NCBI RefSeq assembly: GCF_014873875.1
Contig: NZ_JADBEM010000001.1
Location: 4,092,001 to 4,156,000, forward strand
DNA: 64,000 bases
From: Actinopolymorpha pittospori
GTDB taxonomy: Bacteria > Actinomycetota > Actinomycetes > Propionibacteriales > Actinopolymorphaceae
Reading direction: 5' to 3'
Positions 36,015 to 47,645 of the stretch are shown here, piece by piece. Positions within the stretch are counted from its first letter, which is position 1, and every line of letters begins with the position of its first letter. The notes under the pieces are model-generated. The model was not told the DNA's origin, made no database searches, and was given only the letters and a program-made list of their open reading frames with translations. The translations under genes and the position numbers were made by a program.

Positions 36015-37155
36015 CCGGCGGGTCGACGGGCGACCGAGGCCGGCGACCGGGTGGCGGCGTATGGGGGCTGGAGACCGCTGGGAACACCTGGCCGCCCAGA
36101 TGAGCAGGGTGACGGTGCCGCGCAGGGACCTCCTCATCGCGGCACTGGTGCTCGCCGTGCTGTGGGTGCCGCCCATCATCGCGGCCGGTGGCTGGGTCCG
36201 GGCCTGCACCGGGATCGTGCTGGCCGCCCTGACCGGCGCCGCGCTCGTGCTCACCAGGCGAGCACCCGTCGTGACGACCGCGGTGGTCGCGGCCACGACC
36301 CTGGTGGGTACGGCCGCCGGTGTCTGCCAGGACCCGATGCTCGCCACCGCCTGGTGTCTCTACCTGGTGGCCGTGGAACGCGGCCCGCACGCGCGGGCCC
36401 TGGTCATCACGCTGGTCGGCGTACTCGCGGGACTCGCCGCGGCGACCGCGGTCTCGCCCGGCCTCGGCACGCGGGTGGTCATGGCCACGGCCGCGTTGTG
36501 TCTGGCGTGGCTGGTCGGTACCGCCGTCGGTCGCCAGGTAGCTTCCGCGCGGGAGGCGGAGCGGATGCGGGTGCAGTTGAACATGGCTCGTGACATGCAC
36601 GACGTCGTGGGGCACGCGCTCGGGGTGATCGCCGCCGAGGCCGGCGTGACCCGGGGACTGCCGGACGCGCCCGAGGCCGAGCTGCGCGGGGCCCTCGCCG
36701 ACATCGAGTCGCACGCCCGGGACGCCCTCGAGGAGGTGCAGGGTCTGGTGCGTACTCTGCGAGATCCCGGACCCGGGCTGAGCGGGCTGCCCGCGATCAT
36801 CGCGACCACCCGCGCCGCCGGGGTCGCCGTGCACGCCCGGCTGGAACCGCACGGCCCGGTCGACGCCGAGGTCGGCGCGGCGGTGGTGCGGATCGCGCAG
36901 GAGGCGCTGAGCAACGTGGTGCGGCACGCCCCGGAGGCGCGCTGCACGGTCGAGTTGTGGGAGAGCGAGGACACCATCGCTCTGCGGGTACGCGACAGCG
37001 GCGCGCCGGGGACGGCGCCGGTCGCCCCCGGTACGGGGTACGGCCTGCGCGGCATGCGGGAACGCGCCGCGGCCCTGGGCGGCACGGTGGCGTGGGGCGG
37101 CACCGCGGCGGGCGGCTTCGAGGTCGAGGCGCGGCTACCGATGCGAAGGAGCTGA
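36007..37155 (+). CDS. NarL-type sensor histidine kinase
   Basis: Up to 382 residues with about five hydrophobic segments in the N-terminal half (residues 40-180). The kinase core is complete: ARDMHDVVGHALGVIAAEAG with the phospho-accepting His, N-box IAQEALSNVVRHAP, and lid GYGLRGMRERAAALGG. The GTG start at 36007 overlaps cobN by 8 bp; in-frame ATG codons at 36061 and 36100 are alternatives. It is the cognate partner of the response regulator 2 bp downstream. The complete kinase boxes contrast with the two GAF proteins at 12.8-16.7 kb. Confidence 0.9.
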   Translation: MTDRRVDGRPRPATGWRRMGAGDRWEHLAAQMSRVTVPRRDLLIAALVLAVLWVPPIIAAGGWVRACTGIVLAALTGAALVLTRRAPVVTTAVVAATTLVGTAAGVCQDPMLATAWCLYLVAVERGPHARALVITLVGVLAGLAAATAVSPGLGTRVVMATAALCLAWLVGTAVGRQVASAREAERMRVQLNMARDMHDVVGHALGVIAAEAGVTRGLPDAPEAELRGALADIESHARDALEEVQGLVRTLRDPGPGLSGLPAIIATTRAAGVAVHARLEPHGPVDAEVGAAVVRIAQEALSNVVRHAPEARCTVELWESEDTIALRVRDSGAPGTAPVAPGTGYGLRGMRERAAALGGTVAWGGTAAGGFEVEARLPMRRS

Positions 37156-37157
37156 CG

Positions 37158-37811
37158 ATGGCGATCTCGGTCCTGCTCGCGGACGACGACGCGCGCTTCC
37201 GCGGGATCTACCGCAAGCTCTTCGACCGCACCGAGGGCTTCCGCACCGCCGGGGAGGCGGCCGACGGCGCGGAGGCCGCCCGGCTGTGCGTCGCGCTGAA
37301 GCCGGACATCGCGCTGCTGGACGTCCAGATGCCCGGCGCCGACGGCTTGGAGGCGGTGCGGCGGATCCTGCCAGCCACCGACACCCGCGTGGTCATGCTG
37401 ACCACGTTCGACCTGGACGAGTACGTGCACGAAGCGCTGACGCTGGGCGCCTCGGGGTTCCTGCTCAAGAACGCCGCCCCGCAGGAGGTGCTGCAGGCGG
37501 TCCGGACCGTGTACGACGGGCACGCGATGCTCGCGCCAGAGGTCACCACCCGGCTGCTGCACGCCTTCGCACCACGCCGGCCGCAGCGCAGGCACCAGTT
37601 CGCCGCGCAGGTGCTCTCCGAGCGGGAGGTGCAGGTCATCCGGTACGTCGCGCGCGGCTACTCGAACCAGCAGATCGCCGACGAGCTGTTCCTGAGCCTG
37701 GAGACCTTTCGGACCTACCTGCGCCGTACCTTCGCCAAGCTCGACGTGCGGGACCGCACCCAGCTGGCCGTGCTGGCCTACGAGGCGGGGCTGCTGCACG
37801 AGCAGCGCTGA
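37158..37811 (+). CDS. NarL/LuxR-type response regulator
   Basis: A 217-residue regulator. Receiver domain (1-120) with acidic pair LLADDDARF, phospho-acceptor in IALLDVQMPGADG and Lys in GFLLKNAAP; the LuxR-type helix-turn-helix (about 150-210) reads LSEREVQVIRYVARGYSNQQ then IADELFLSLETFRTYLRR. It probably controls the ABC exporter genes that follow. Confidence 0.94.
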   Translation: MAISVLLADDDARFRGIYRKLFDRTEGFRTAGEAADGAEAARLCVALKPDIALLDVQMPGADGLEAVRRILPATDTRVVMLTTFDLDEYVHEALTLGASGFLLKNAAPQEVLQAVRTVYDGHAMLAPEVTTRLLHAFAPRRPQRRHQFAAQVLSEREVQVIRYVARGYSNQQIADELFLSLETFRTYLRRTFAKLDVRDRTQLAVLAYEAGLLHEQR

Positions 37812-37870
37812 ACCACGTTGTCTACTTCCGGGGGACGCGAGGCTCCGGCCGCGGACGGGACGCTGGGCGG

Positions 37871-38581
37871 GTGATCGAGGTAGCTCATCTCACCAAGCGC
37901 TACGGGGCCAAGGCCGCCGTGGACGACATCAGCTTCACCGTCCCGCCGGGACGGGTGACCGGCTTCCTGGGGCCGAACGGTGCGGGCAAGTCGACCACCC
38001 TGCGCATCCTGCTGGGCCTGGACCGGGCCGATGCCGGGACCGCGCTGATCGACGGCAAGGCGTACCGCGATCTGCGCAACCCGCTGCACAGGGTGGGTGC
38101 CCTGCTGGACGGCGCCGGTCCGGTGCCCGAACGGCGGGCTGTCGACCACCTGACCTGGATCGCCCAGTCCAACCGCATCCCGCGCCGGCGCGTGCACGAG
38201 GTGCTCGACGTCGTCGGACTCGGCGGTGTCGCCAGGCAGCAGGTCAGGAAGTACTCGCTGGGTATGGGCCAGCGGCTCGGGCTGGCCGCGGCGCTGCTCG
38301 GTGATCCGGAGATCCTCGTGCTCGACGAGCCGGTCAACGGCCTGGACCCCGACGGGATCCGCTGGGTGCGGACCTTCCTGCGCGACCACGCCGCCCGCGG
38401 CCGTACGGTGCTGCTGTCCAGCCACCTGATGACCGAGATGGCCGACACCGCCGACGAGGTGGTCGTGATCGCCCGGGGACGCATCGCCGCGCACGGTCCG
38501 CTCGACGAGATCACCGCGGGACACGCGTCGCTGGAGAGCGCCTTCTTCGCTCTCACCGGCGATCGGGGCCCGGGGTGGTGA
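37871..38581 (+). CDS. ABC exporter ATP-binding protein
   Basis: A 236-residue ATPase with Walker A GPNGAGKST, signature YSLGM (exporter-type variant), Walker B ILVLDEPVNGLDP and switch His in SSHLMTEM. GTG start at 37871. The stop overlaps the next gene (GTGA). It forms an exporter with the two permeases downstream, next to a two-component system, an arrangement typical of antibiotic or envelope-stress detoxification modules. Confidence 0.9.
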   Translation: MIEVAHLTKRYGAKAAVDDISFTVPPGRVTGFLGPNGAGKSTTLRILLGLDRADAGTALIDGKAYRDLRNPLHRVGALLDGAGPVPERRAVDHLTWIAQSNRIPRRRVHEVLDVVGLGGVARQQVRKYSLGMGQRLGLAAALLGDPEILVLDEPVNGLDPDGIRWVRTFLRDHAARGRTVLLSSHLMTEMADTADEVVVIARGRIAAHGPLDEITAGHASLESAFFALTGDRGPGW

Positions 38582-39378
38582 CCGCCGTGCTCGCCGCCAC
38601 CCGCGCCGAACTCACCAAGATCCTCACCCTGCGCGGCACGTGGATCGGCACCGGCGTCATCCTCGCCCTGCACGTGCTGATCGCGGCGGCGAACCTGCGA
38701 CTGAACACCGAGGCGGTCGCCGCCATCACCCCGGACGGCCGCATCGAACGGTTCACCGGCCAGCCGCGCCCGGCGCACCAGGCGATCGTCGACCTGCTGG
38801 TCGCCTCGTCGTTCCAGATGAGCCTGTTCCTGCCCAGCCTGGCGGCGGTGCTGGCGGGACAGGAGTTCCGGGCACACCAGCTCGGGCAGTCGGTGCTGGC
38901 GGTGCCGCGCCGGGTGGTGCTGGTCACCGCGAAGACCGTCGCCGTCGCCGCGTACCTGCTGGTCGTGTCGATGGTGATCGCCGGCATCAGCACCGTCTTC
39001 ATGTACGCCGCTGTCAGGGGCTGGGATGCGGGAGTCGTCACCAGTGGCGACGCCCTGCGCGGCCAGGGCCGGTTCCTGGTCTTCGCCGTGCTGTCGGCCC
39101 TGGTCGGGTCCGCCGTCACGGTCATCGCGCGCAGCGCGCTGATCGGCATCGTCGTCGCCGTGGCGCTCATCGTGGTCACCATGACCCAGGTGCTCGCGGT
39201 GTCCGTGCCCGCGCTGGACGCGCTGTTCCCGTTCAGCGCCGGGCGCAACCTGCTGCTCGACCCCGAGGACACCAAGCTCACCGCCGGCCCGGCGCACGCC
39301 CTGGTTGTGCTGGTGTTGTGGCCGGCCCTCACCACCGCGGTCGCCGGGCTGGCGCTGAGCCGCAGGGACGCCCGGTGA
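38578..39378 (+). CDS. ABC-2-type exporter permease 1
   Basis: A 266-residue membrane protein with about six hydrophobic segments; ABC-2-type pattern with AGQEFRAHQLGQSVLAVPRR in the first cytoplasmic loop. GTG at 38578 overlaps the ATPase stop as GTGA; GTG at 38575 is an in-frame alternative one codon earlier. It overlaps permease 2 by 4 bp. Confidence 0.87.
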   Translation: MTAVLAATRAELTKILTLRGTWIGTGVILALHVLIAAANLRLNTEAVAAITPDGRIERFTGQPRPAHQAIVDLLVASSFQMSLFLPSLAAVLAGQEFRAHQLGQSVLAVPRRVVLVTAKTVAVAAYLLVVSMVIAGISTVFMYAAVRGWDAGVVTSGDALRGQGRFLVFAVLSALVGSAVTVIARSALIGIVVAVALIVVTMTQVLAVSVPALDALFPFSAGRNLLLDPEDTKLTAGPAHALVVLVLWPALTTAVAGLALSRRDAR

Positions 39379-40097
39379 GCGCGCTGCTGACCGCGGAGCT
39401 GACCAAGGTCCGTACGCTGCCGTCCACCTGGATCGCGCTGGCGCTCACAGTGGTCGCGAACACGGTGCTCGGCGTCCTCGCCGCCACCGATACCGTCCGG
39501 ATCGCCTCCGCGGCCGGCGACGTCGCCGTCGGCCAGCTCGGCACCCTGATGCTCGCCCCGGTGTACGTGTTCGTCGCGATCGCGGTCTTCGCGGCCGGCA
39601 CGGAGTACCGCGGCGGCCAGCTTCGCGTCAGCCTGGCCGCCGCGCCGGACCGGACCCGATGGTTCGGGGCGAAGCTGGCCGTGAGCGCCGCGGTCGCGCT
39701 GGTCGCCGCGATCCCCGCCGTACTGCCCGGCCTGCTCGTCGAGAACGGCGCCGCGGGTGATCTCACCTCCGAACGCACCGCCAGGGACCTGCTCGCGCTG
39801 CTGACCGGCTATCTGCTGCTGAGCCTGGTCGGCTTCGGCTTCGCGTTCCTCGCTCGCGGCTTCGTCACGCCCCTGGCCGTCCTGGTCGTCCTGCCGGTGC
39901 TGGTCTCGACGACGATCGGCGGCCTGTTCCCCCAGGTCGTCAGGTTTCTGCCGCACGAGGCGACGCTCAGCTTCCTCGGCCGGGCCGCCGACCCGGCGAC
40001 GACACTGGGCCGGGGCGCCGGCCTGCTCGTGCTCACCGGCTGGGCGCTGCTGTTCGTGGGCGCCGCCTGGGCCCTGGTCGTGCGCCGCGACACCTGA
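39375..40097 (+). CDS. ABC-2-type exporter permease 2
   Basis: A 240-residue membrane protein, related in layout to permease 1 (start SALLTAELTKVRTLPSTWIA, loop AGTEYRGGQLRVSLAAAPDR). Six hydrophobic segments. The start overlaps the previous stop in a GTGA junction. Two different permeases with one ATPase suggests a heterodimeric exporter channel. Confidence 0.85.
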   Translation: MSALLTAELTKVRTLPSTWIALALTVVANTVLGVLAATDTVRIASAAGDVAVGQLGTLMLAPVYVFVAIAVFAAGTEYRGGQLRVSLAAAPDRTRWFGAKLAVSAAVALVAAIPAVLPGLLVENGAAGDLTSERTARDLLALLTGYLLLSLVGFGFAFLARGFVTPLAVLVVLPVLVSTTIGGLFPQVVRFLPHEATLSFLGRAADPATTLGRGAGLLVLTGWALLFVGAAWALVVRRDT

Positions 40098-40214
40098 CCC
40101 GCTGTCGTCGTCGCTGTCGTCCTCGCGGGAATCTTCACCCGGTATGCGTGTCTTGTCGCAGGTCTGGTCCGTCCGGGCTCGGCACTGGCGCGGTAAGGAA
40201 TACTTGGCCGGTAC

Positions 40215-40224
40215 GGTAATTACC
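40215..40224. promoter_or_regulatory. Palindrome in the alaS upstream region
   Basis: The perfect 10-bp palindrome GGTAATTACC sits about 45 bp before the alaS start in a locally AT-rich patch. It could be an operator or part of a promoter. There is no sign of a T-box leader. Confidence 0.3.
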
Positions 40225-40267
40225 CTGCCTGAGCCGGCGCGCTGGTCGCCGGTGGAGATCGAAGAGA

Positions 40268-42943
<2,676 letters not shown>

Positions 42944-42962
42944 CGCGAGGCCGCGGTACGCC

Positions 42963-44186
42963 TCAGGTCAGGGACTGGCTCGCCCGGCGGAGGAGGGCAC
43001 GCTCGGCGGTGTTGTCCGTCCGGTCGATCGCGGCGTCGTACGCCCGCGCGGCCTCGCCGTCCCGGCCGAGCCGCCGGAGCAGGTCGGCGCGGATGGCGTG
43101 GAAGAGGTGGTAGGCGTCGAGGTCGAGGTCGTCGACCAGGGCGAGCGCCGCCTCCGGCCCGTCGACCTCGGCGACCGCGACCGCTCGGTTGAGCGCCACG
43201 ACCGGGCTCGGCCCGAGCGCCAGCAACTGGTCGTACAACCGCACCACCTGGCGCCAGTCGGTGTCCCGCGCGGTGGCCGCGTCGGCGTGCACGGCGTTGA
43301 TCGCCGCCTGGATCTGGTACGGCCCGGGCTGGTCGCGGCGTAGGCACGCCCGGACGAGGGCATGCCCCTCGGCGATGAGGTCGCGGTCCCAGCGGCCGCG
43401 GTCCTGGTCGGCCAGCCGGACGAAGGTGCCGTCCGGGCCGGTGCGCGCGGCCCGCCGCGACTCGAGGAGGAGCATCAGCGCGAGCAGCCCGACGGCCTCG
43501 GGTTCGTCGGGCATCAGTTCGACGAGGAGCCGGCCGAGCCGGATCGCCTCCAGGCACAGGTCGGCGCGGACGAGCTGGTCACCGGAGCTCGCCGTGTGTC
43601 CCTCGTTGAAGATGAGGTAGACGACGGCGAGGACGGCGCGGAGACGATCCGGCAGGTCGGCCTCGCGCGGGACGCGGTAGGGGATGCGCGCGTCGCGGAT
43701 CTTGCCCTTGGCCCGGACCAGCCGCTGGGCCATCGTCGACTCGGGTACCAGGAAGGCGCGGGCGATCTCCGCTGTCGTGAGCCCGCCGAGCAGCCGCAGT
43801 GTCAAGGCGACCTGGACACCCGGAGCGAGCGCGGGATGGGCGCAGGTGAAGAGCAGCCGGAGCCGGTCGTCGCGCACAGCACCCTCCTCGGGCGGTTCGT
43901 CGCGAGCCTGGAGCAGGGCGGCCTGGGCATGCCGGTCGTCGCGGGAGGCCTCCCGGCGGAGCCGGTCGATCGCGCGGTTGCGAGCGGTGGTGATGATCCA
44001 CCCCGCCGGGCTCGGGGGCACGCCGTCGTCCGGCCACCGTTGGACCGCGGCGGCGAACGCGTCCTGGACCGCTTCCTCGGCGAGGTCGATGTCGCCGAAG
44101 ACGCGGACCAGGACCGCGACCGCCCGGCCGTACTCCGCGCGGAAGACGCGTTCGACTCCCGTCCCCTCGGGCTGGTTCTCGGACAC
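42963..44186 (-). CDS. ECF sigma factor, ECF42 type with C-terminal extension
   Basis: A 407-residue sigma factor. Sigma region 2 lies at about residues 10-80 ([36 protein letters not shown]) and region 4 at about 110-170 ([20 protein letters not shown]). A long C-terminal extension with TPR-like helices follows (DUF6596-type, including [12 protein letters not shown]), which defines the ECF42 group. No anti-sigma factor is present; regulation is thought to involve the extension itself. GTG start at 44186. It is 20 bp downstream of a DGPF-domain gene, the usual partner of this group. Confidence 0.92.
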   Translation of the reverse strand: MSENQPEGTGVERVFRAEYGRAVAVLVRVFGDIDLAEEAVQDAFAAAVQRWPDDGVPPSPAGWIITTARNRAIDRLRREASRDDRHAQAALLQARDEPPEEGAVRDDRLRLLFTCAHPALAPGVQVALTLRLLGGLTTAEIARAFLVPESTMAQRLVRAKGKIRDARIPYRVPREADLPDRLRAVLAVVYLIFNEGHTASSGDQLVRADLCLEAIRLGRLLVELMPDEPEAVGLLALMLLLESRRAARTGPDGTFVRLADQDRGRWDRDLIAEGHALVRACLRRDQPGPYQIQAAINAVHADAATARDTDWRQVVRLYDQLLALGPSPVVALNRAVAVAEVDGPEAALALVDDLDLDAYHLFHAIRADLLRRLGRDGEAARAYDAAIDRTDNTAERALLRRASQSLT

Positions 44187-44206
44187 GACCTAGAGTTCCC
44201 GGCGGC

Positions 44207-44584
44207 TCATCCGCAGTGCCCGAACTCCATCGGCCGGACCTCGATCGGCAGGGTGGTCGCCCGTGCGAGCTTGCGACCCCATTCGAGTGCCGCGTCGAGG
44301 TCGGGGGCCTGGATCACGGTGAAACCACCGATGTGCTCCTTGCCCTCGACGAACGGGCCATCGGTCGTCAGGACGTCCTTGCCCCTGTCGTTTCGGTCGA
44401 CCCGCACCACCGTCGCCGTGCTCGGTGCACACAGGCCGCCGGAGAACACCCAGGCACCTGCCTCCCGCAGCTCCGCGTTCAGCTTCTCCAGGTCGCGCAT
44501 GATCGGCTCGAGGACCTCCGGCGGCGGCGGGTCGCCGTCGGGCTGGTAGATGCTGAGCAGGTACTGCCTCATGTCGGTTGTCAT
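44207..44584 (-). CDS. YCII-related/DGPF-domain protein
   Basis: A 125-residue protein of the YCII/DGPF family. The defining motif reads TTDGPFVEGKEHIGGFTVIQ, and the fold signature begins RQYLLSIYQPDG. ATG at 44584 is preceded by GGAGG. These proteins are the conserved neighbours and known targets of ECF42 sigma factors; the biochemical role is unknown. Cotranscription with the sigma gene is likely. Confidence 0.9.
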   Translation of the reverse strand: MTTDMRQYLLSIYQPDGDPPPPEVLEPIMRDLEKLNAELREAGAWVFSGGLCAPSTATVVRVDRNDRGKDVLTTDGPFVEGKEHIGGFTVIQAPDLDAALEWGRKLARATTLPIEVRPMEFGHCG

Positions 44585-44635
44585 GGTCGTTCCTCCGGAC
44601 GTCGGCGCCGGCATCGTTCCGGCTCTCACCCCCTA

Positions 44636-44662
44636 CACGAACGGACGTCGGCCGGATCGACA
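44636..44662 (-). promoter_or_regulatory. Candidate ECF42-dependent promoter of the DGPF gene
   Basis: On the minus strand TGTCGA (44662-44657), 17 nt, CGTG (44639-44636). As recalled, ECF42 promoters carry TGTCGA at -35 and CGAC/CGTC at -10; the -35 matches exactly and the -10 at 3 of 4. It ends about 50 bp before the ATG. Nothing else was recognised in the 220-bp gap. Confidence 0.45.
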
Positions 44663-44804
44663 GGGGGGGAGGGCCGCACCTCCAGAATTCCCTACCACGC
44701 GCCGCGGTTCGACCACCCCCGCCGGACATGTCGGACAAACCACCGGCCCGTCCGGCTGTGCCTGGCCGGGCCAGGACGCGCCGGCCGTACCGACATCTGG
44801 TGGG

Positions 44805-45635
44805 TCAGGCCGCCGCCCGCCACGCCTGGGCGAGGCAGTCGGCGAGCTCGTCCGCCAGCTCGGGTGTCGCCGCGACGACGCCACTCCAGCGGCGGGTGAG
44901 GTCGGTGTCGAGCTCGATCGGCCGGCCGTGGACGTCTCTGACGGCGCCGCCCGCCGCGCGCACCAGGACGACGGCGGAGGCGAGATCGACCAGCCGGTGG
45001 GTGTCGGTGCAGGCGTCGGCGAAGGCGTCCGTCGCGCCCGTGGCCACCAGTGCCGCCTCCAGGCAGGAGGAGGACAGGATGCGAACCCGCGCGGCGCGTT
45101 CGACCGCACGCCACCAGGCGGCGGAGGCCTGGGGGTTCGCCGGATGGGGGCGCAGCAGGGACAGCGCGGCGCCGTCCAGGCTGGTGCGGCCGCTGGTGCG
45201 CAGGCCGGAGGAGGTGTCGCCGGCCGCCGACCAGCGCCAGCCCGTCTCCGTCCAGACGGTCAGGGCCTGGGTGAACTCCCCGTCGGTCGCGAGCGCGGCG
45301 CTGAAGGCCGACAGCGGTACGCCGGCCGCCGCGTTCGCCGAGCCGTCGAGCGGGTCCATGACCAGGGTGTACGCCGAGCCCCGGTCGATCCAGCCGCTCT
45401 CCTCGGTCAGGATGTTGACGCCGGTGCCCTCGACGGCGGACAGGATCGCGTCCTCGACGATTCGGTCCACCCGCATCGTCGGTGTCGCGTCGGCGCCCAT
45501 CGCCACGGGTTCGGCCAGGTCGCCGGGACCCAGCCGGAGCCGGGCGTCGTTGACCGCGGTGACGCTCGCCTCGGCGGCGATGGCGAGGGCCGGGTGCAGG
45601 CCGGGGACGTCGCGCCAACCGGTGCCGGGCATCAT
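44805..45635 (-). CDS. Inositol monophosphatase-family protein coupled to the C-P lyase operon
   Basis: A 276-residue metal-dependent phosphatase of the IMPase/FBPase superfamily. Metal-binding motifs are present: ILTEESGWIDRG and VMDPLDGSANAAAG (DPxDGxxN type). The C-terminal acidic motif region reads DTHRLVDLASAVVLVRAAGG. ATG at 45635 overlaps the phnM stop (ATGA), so it belongs to the C-P lyase operon as its last gene. The operon lacks phnN and phnP, which process the ribosyl phosphate product in E. coli; this enzyme may act on a late intermediate (inference). Confidence 0.85.
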   Translation of the reverse strand: MMPGTGWRDVPGLHPALAIAAEASVTAVNDARLRLGPGDLAEPVAMGADATPTMRVDRIVEDAILSAVEGTGVNILTEESGWIDRGSAYTLVMDPLDGSANAAAGVPLSAFSAALATDGEFTQALTVWTETGWRWSAAGDTSSGLRTSGRTSLDGAALSLLRPHPANPQASAAWWRAVERAARVRILSSSCLEAALVATGATDAFADACTDTHRLVDLASAVVLVRAAGGAVRDVHGRPIELDTDLTRRWSGVVAATPELADELADCLAQAWRAAA

Positions 45636-46795
45636 GCCGCCACCAGTTCTCGGGTGTCGTTCGCGGTCCAGGTACCACGCACGGTGGGCCAGCCGGCGTC
45701 GACCGTCGCGAGTGCGAGGTCGGCGCGCAGGCCGACCTCGAGTCGACCCCGGTCGGTGAACCCGGCGACCCGCGCCGCTCCGTCGGTGACGAGGCGGACG
45801 GCGGCCGGGAGGTCGGCGAGTCCCTCGCTCGCCAGCCGGAACGCCGCACCCACCATGGTGAACGGCATGTAGTCGCTGGAAAGGCCGTCGACCAGGCCGT
45901 GGGCGACGAGCTCGGCCGCGGAGACGTTGCCGCTGTGTGAGCCGCCGCGCAGCACGTTGGGCGCGCCGGCGACGATGAGCAGGCCGTGCTCCCGGGCCGC
46001 GAGCGCCGCCTCCAGCGTGGTCGGGAACTCCGCCACCCCGAGGCCGCAGGCCGCGAGCTCGTCGACCTCCGCACGGGTGACCAGGTCGTGGGCGAGCATC
46101 CGGACGGCGTCGCGGCGTTCGAGCAGCCACGCCAGGGCCACGGCGCGGTGACCGATCTGCTCGTCCCGGCGGGCGATCAGCTCCTGCACCTCGGCGCGGG
46201 CGGCCTCGTGGTCCTCCCGCCCGCTCAGGTAGAGCCGGATGTAGGCGTCGAGGTCGCGGAACTGACCCTGGCCGGGCGTGTGGTCCTCGTAACTCACCAG
46301 CGGCGGGATGTCGGCGCCGGCGTACAGCTCGAGGGTCTGACCGAGCGCGGTGAGCCCGTCGGGGTCGCGGGCGTCCAGGCGGAACAGCATCCGGTGGTCG
46401 ATCTGGGCCTGCCCGGAGCTCATCCGCTCGCGGATCGCACGTTCGCGGGCGCGAGCCCCGTCGATGCTTCGGCCCTTGCGGTTGTCGGAGTAGAAGCCGG
46501 TGGCGTGGAAGACGGTCGTGATGCCGGAGGCACGCACCCGGCCCTCGAAGCTGGCCAGGCCGAACCCGACCTCGAACAGCACGCTCGGTCGCGGCTGCAG
46601 CTCCTTCTCCAGGCCGTCGCTGTGGGTGTCGACCAGACCGGGCAGCAGGAACGCGCCCCGCCCGTCGACCGCGTCGGCGGGTCCGGGTCCGGTGGAGATC
46701 TCGGCGAGGACACCGTCCTCGGCGACCACCACCGCGTCGTCGAGGATGCGGTCGGGGAGGACCGCGCGGACGTGACGAATCGTGAGTCGGCTCAT
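45632..46795 (-). CDS. phnM: Alpha-D-ribose 1-methylphosphonate 5-triphosphate diphosphatase PhnM
   Basis: A 387-residue amidohydrolase-fold enzyme that releases pyrophosphate from the ribosyl phosphonate triphosphate before C-P bond cleavage. Family motifs: LLPGLVDTHSDGLEKELQPR with the metal-binding DTHSD, FHATGFYSDNRKGRSI, YEDHTPGQGQFRD, and APNVLRGGSHSGNVSA. ATG at 46795 overlaps the phnL stop by 4 bp. Confidence 0.95.
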   Translation of the reverse strand: MSRLTIRHVRAVLPDRILDDAVVVAEDGVLAEISTGPGPADAVDGRGAFLLPGLVDTHSDGLEKELQPRPSVLFEVGFGLASFEGRVRASGITTVFHATGFYSDNRKGRSIDGARARERAIRERMSSGQAQIDHRMLFRLDARDPDGLTALGQTLELYAGADIPPLVSYEDHTPGQGQFRDLDAYIRLYLSGREDHEAARAEVQELIARRDEQIGHRAVALAWLLERRDAVRMLAHDLVTRAEVDELAACGLGVAEFPTTLEAALAAREHGLLIVAGAPNVLRGGSHSGNVSAAELVAHGLVDGLSSDYMPFTMVGAAFRLASEGLADLPAAVRLVTDGAARVAGFTDRGRLEVGLRADLALATVDAGWPTVRGTWTANDTRELVAA

Positions 46796-47631
46796 CGAGC
46801 CACCTCCAGGTCGTACGACGGATCGTGCAGGATCTGGCTCGGCGCGCCAATCGCGACGACGCGGCCACCACCAAGGACGACCACCCGGTCGGCCAGCCGC
46901 TCGATGGCGTCCAGGTCGTGGAAGACCGAGAGCACCGCGACGCCGCTGCCGGCGAGGCGTTCGATGAGGGCGAGGACCGCTTCGCGGTTGACCGGGTCGA
47001 GGGCCGACACCGGCTCGTCCAGGAGCAGCAACCTCGGCGGAGAGATCAACCCGGACGCGAGATTGACCCGTTGCTTCTGCCCGCCGGACAGCAGCGTCGG
47101 GTACATCGCCCACAGCTTGGGTTCGATGTTCAGGCGGGCGAGCGCGTCCTCCGCGGCCTCCCGCGCGGCGGGCACCGACAGGCCGCGGGCGACGCCGGCG
47201 CGTGCCACGACATCGACGGTCGCCCGGCGCGGCTCGGCGCGCAGGAACTGCGACACGTAACCGATCTCGCGACCGCGCAGCGCGGCGACCGAGGCGTCGG
47301 GCAGCCCGGCGAGGTCGACCTCGCGACCATCGCCCCGACGGAACACGATCGCGCCGCCGCCGGGCAGGTACGTCCGGTAGACACAGCGCAGCAAGGTGGA
47401 CTTGCCGGCGCCACTCGCGCCGGCCAGCACGACGTGTTCGCCCGCGTGGACATCCAGGTCGACACCCGAGAGAGCCTCGACCCGCCGCCCGTCGATGGTG
47501 TGGAGGACGAACTCCTTGGTCAGGCCACGGATGGACAGGACGACATCGGGGCCGTGCGGGCCGACCGGGTCGGTCGAAGCGTCCGGGCCGGGTGAGCTGT
47601 CCGGGCCGGGTGAGCTGTCCGGACTGGGCAT
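46792..47631 (-). CDS. phnL: C-P lyase complex ATP-binding-cassette protein PhnL
   Basis: A 279-residue ABC-type protein, part of the C-P lyase machinery rather than a transporter. Walker A GASGAGKST, the PhnL-typical YVSQFLRAEPRR, signature LSGGQKQR, Walker B LLLLDEPVSALDP and switch His FHDLDAIE are intact. ATG at 47631 is chosen because a strong AAGGAGGT lies 7 nt upstream, overlapping the phnK stop; an ATG at 47649 would overlap phnK. The N-terminus is a Ser/Pro/Asp repeat (SSPGPD twice) encoded by tandem 18-mers. Confidence 0.93.
   Translation of the reverse strand: MPSPDSSPGPDSSPGPDASTDPVGPHGPDVVLSIRGLTKEFVLHTIDGRRVEALSGVDLDVHAGEHVVLAGASGAGKSTLLRCVYRTYLPGGGAIVFRRGDGREVDLAGLPDASVAALRGREIGYVSQFLRAEPRRATVDVVARAGVARGLSVPAAREAAEDALARLNIEPKLWAMYPTLLSGGQKQRVNLASGLISPPRLLLLDEPVSALDPVNREAVLALIERLAGSGVAVLSVFHDLDAIERLADRVVVLGGGRVVAIGAPSQILHDPSYDLEVAR
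47581..47616. repeat. Tandem 18-bp repeats in the phnL 5' end
   Basis: Bases 47581-47598 and 47599-47616 are identical 18-mers (GTCCGGGCCGGGTGAGCT), followed by a partial degenerate copy. They encode the SSPGPD repeats in the dispensable-looking N-terminal tail of PhnL. Confidence 0.8.
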
Positions 47632-47645
47632 GGCGGTTACCTCCT

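Noticed and set aside
33705-36347. 880-codon minus-strand frame across cobN
   Set aside because: No recognisable protein, Gly/Val/Arg-rich shadow composition, and full overlap with cobN, which has riboswitch and family motifs.
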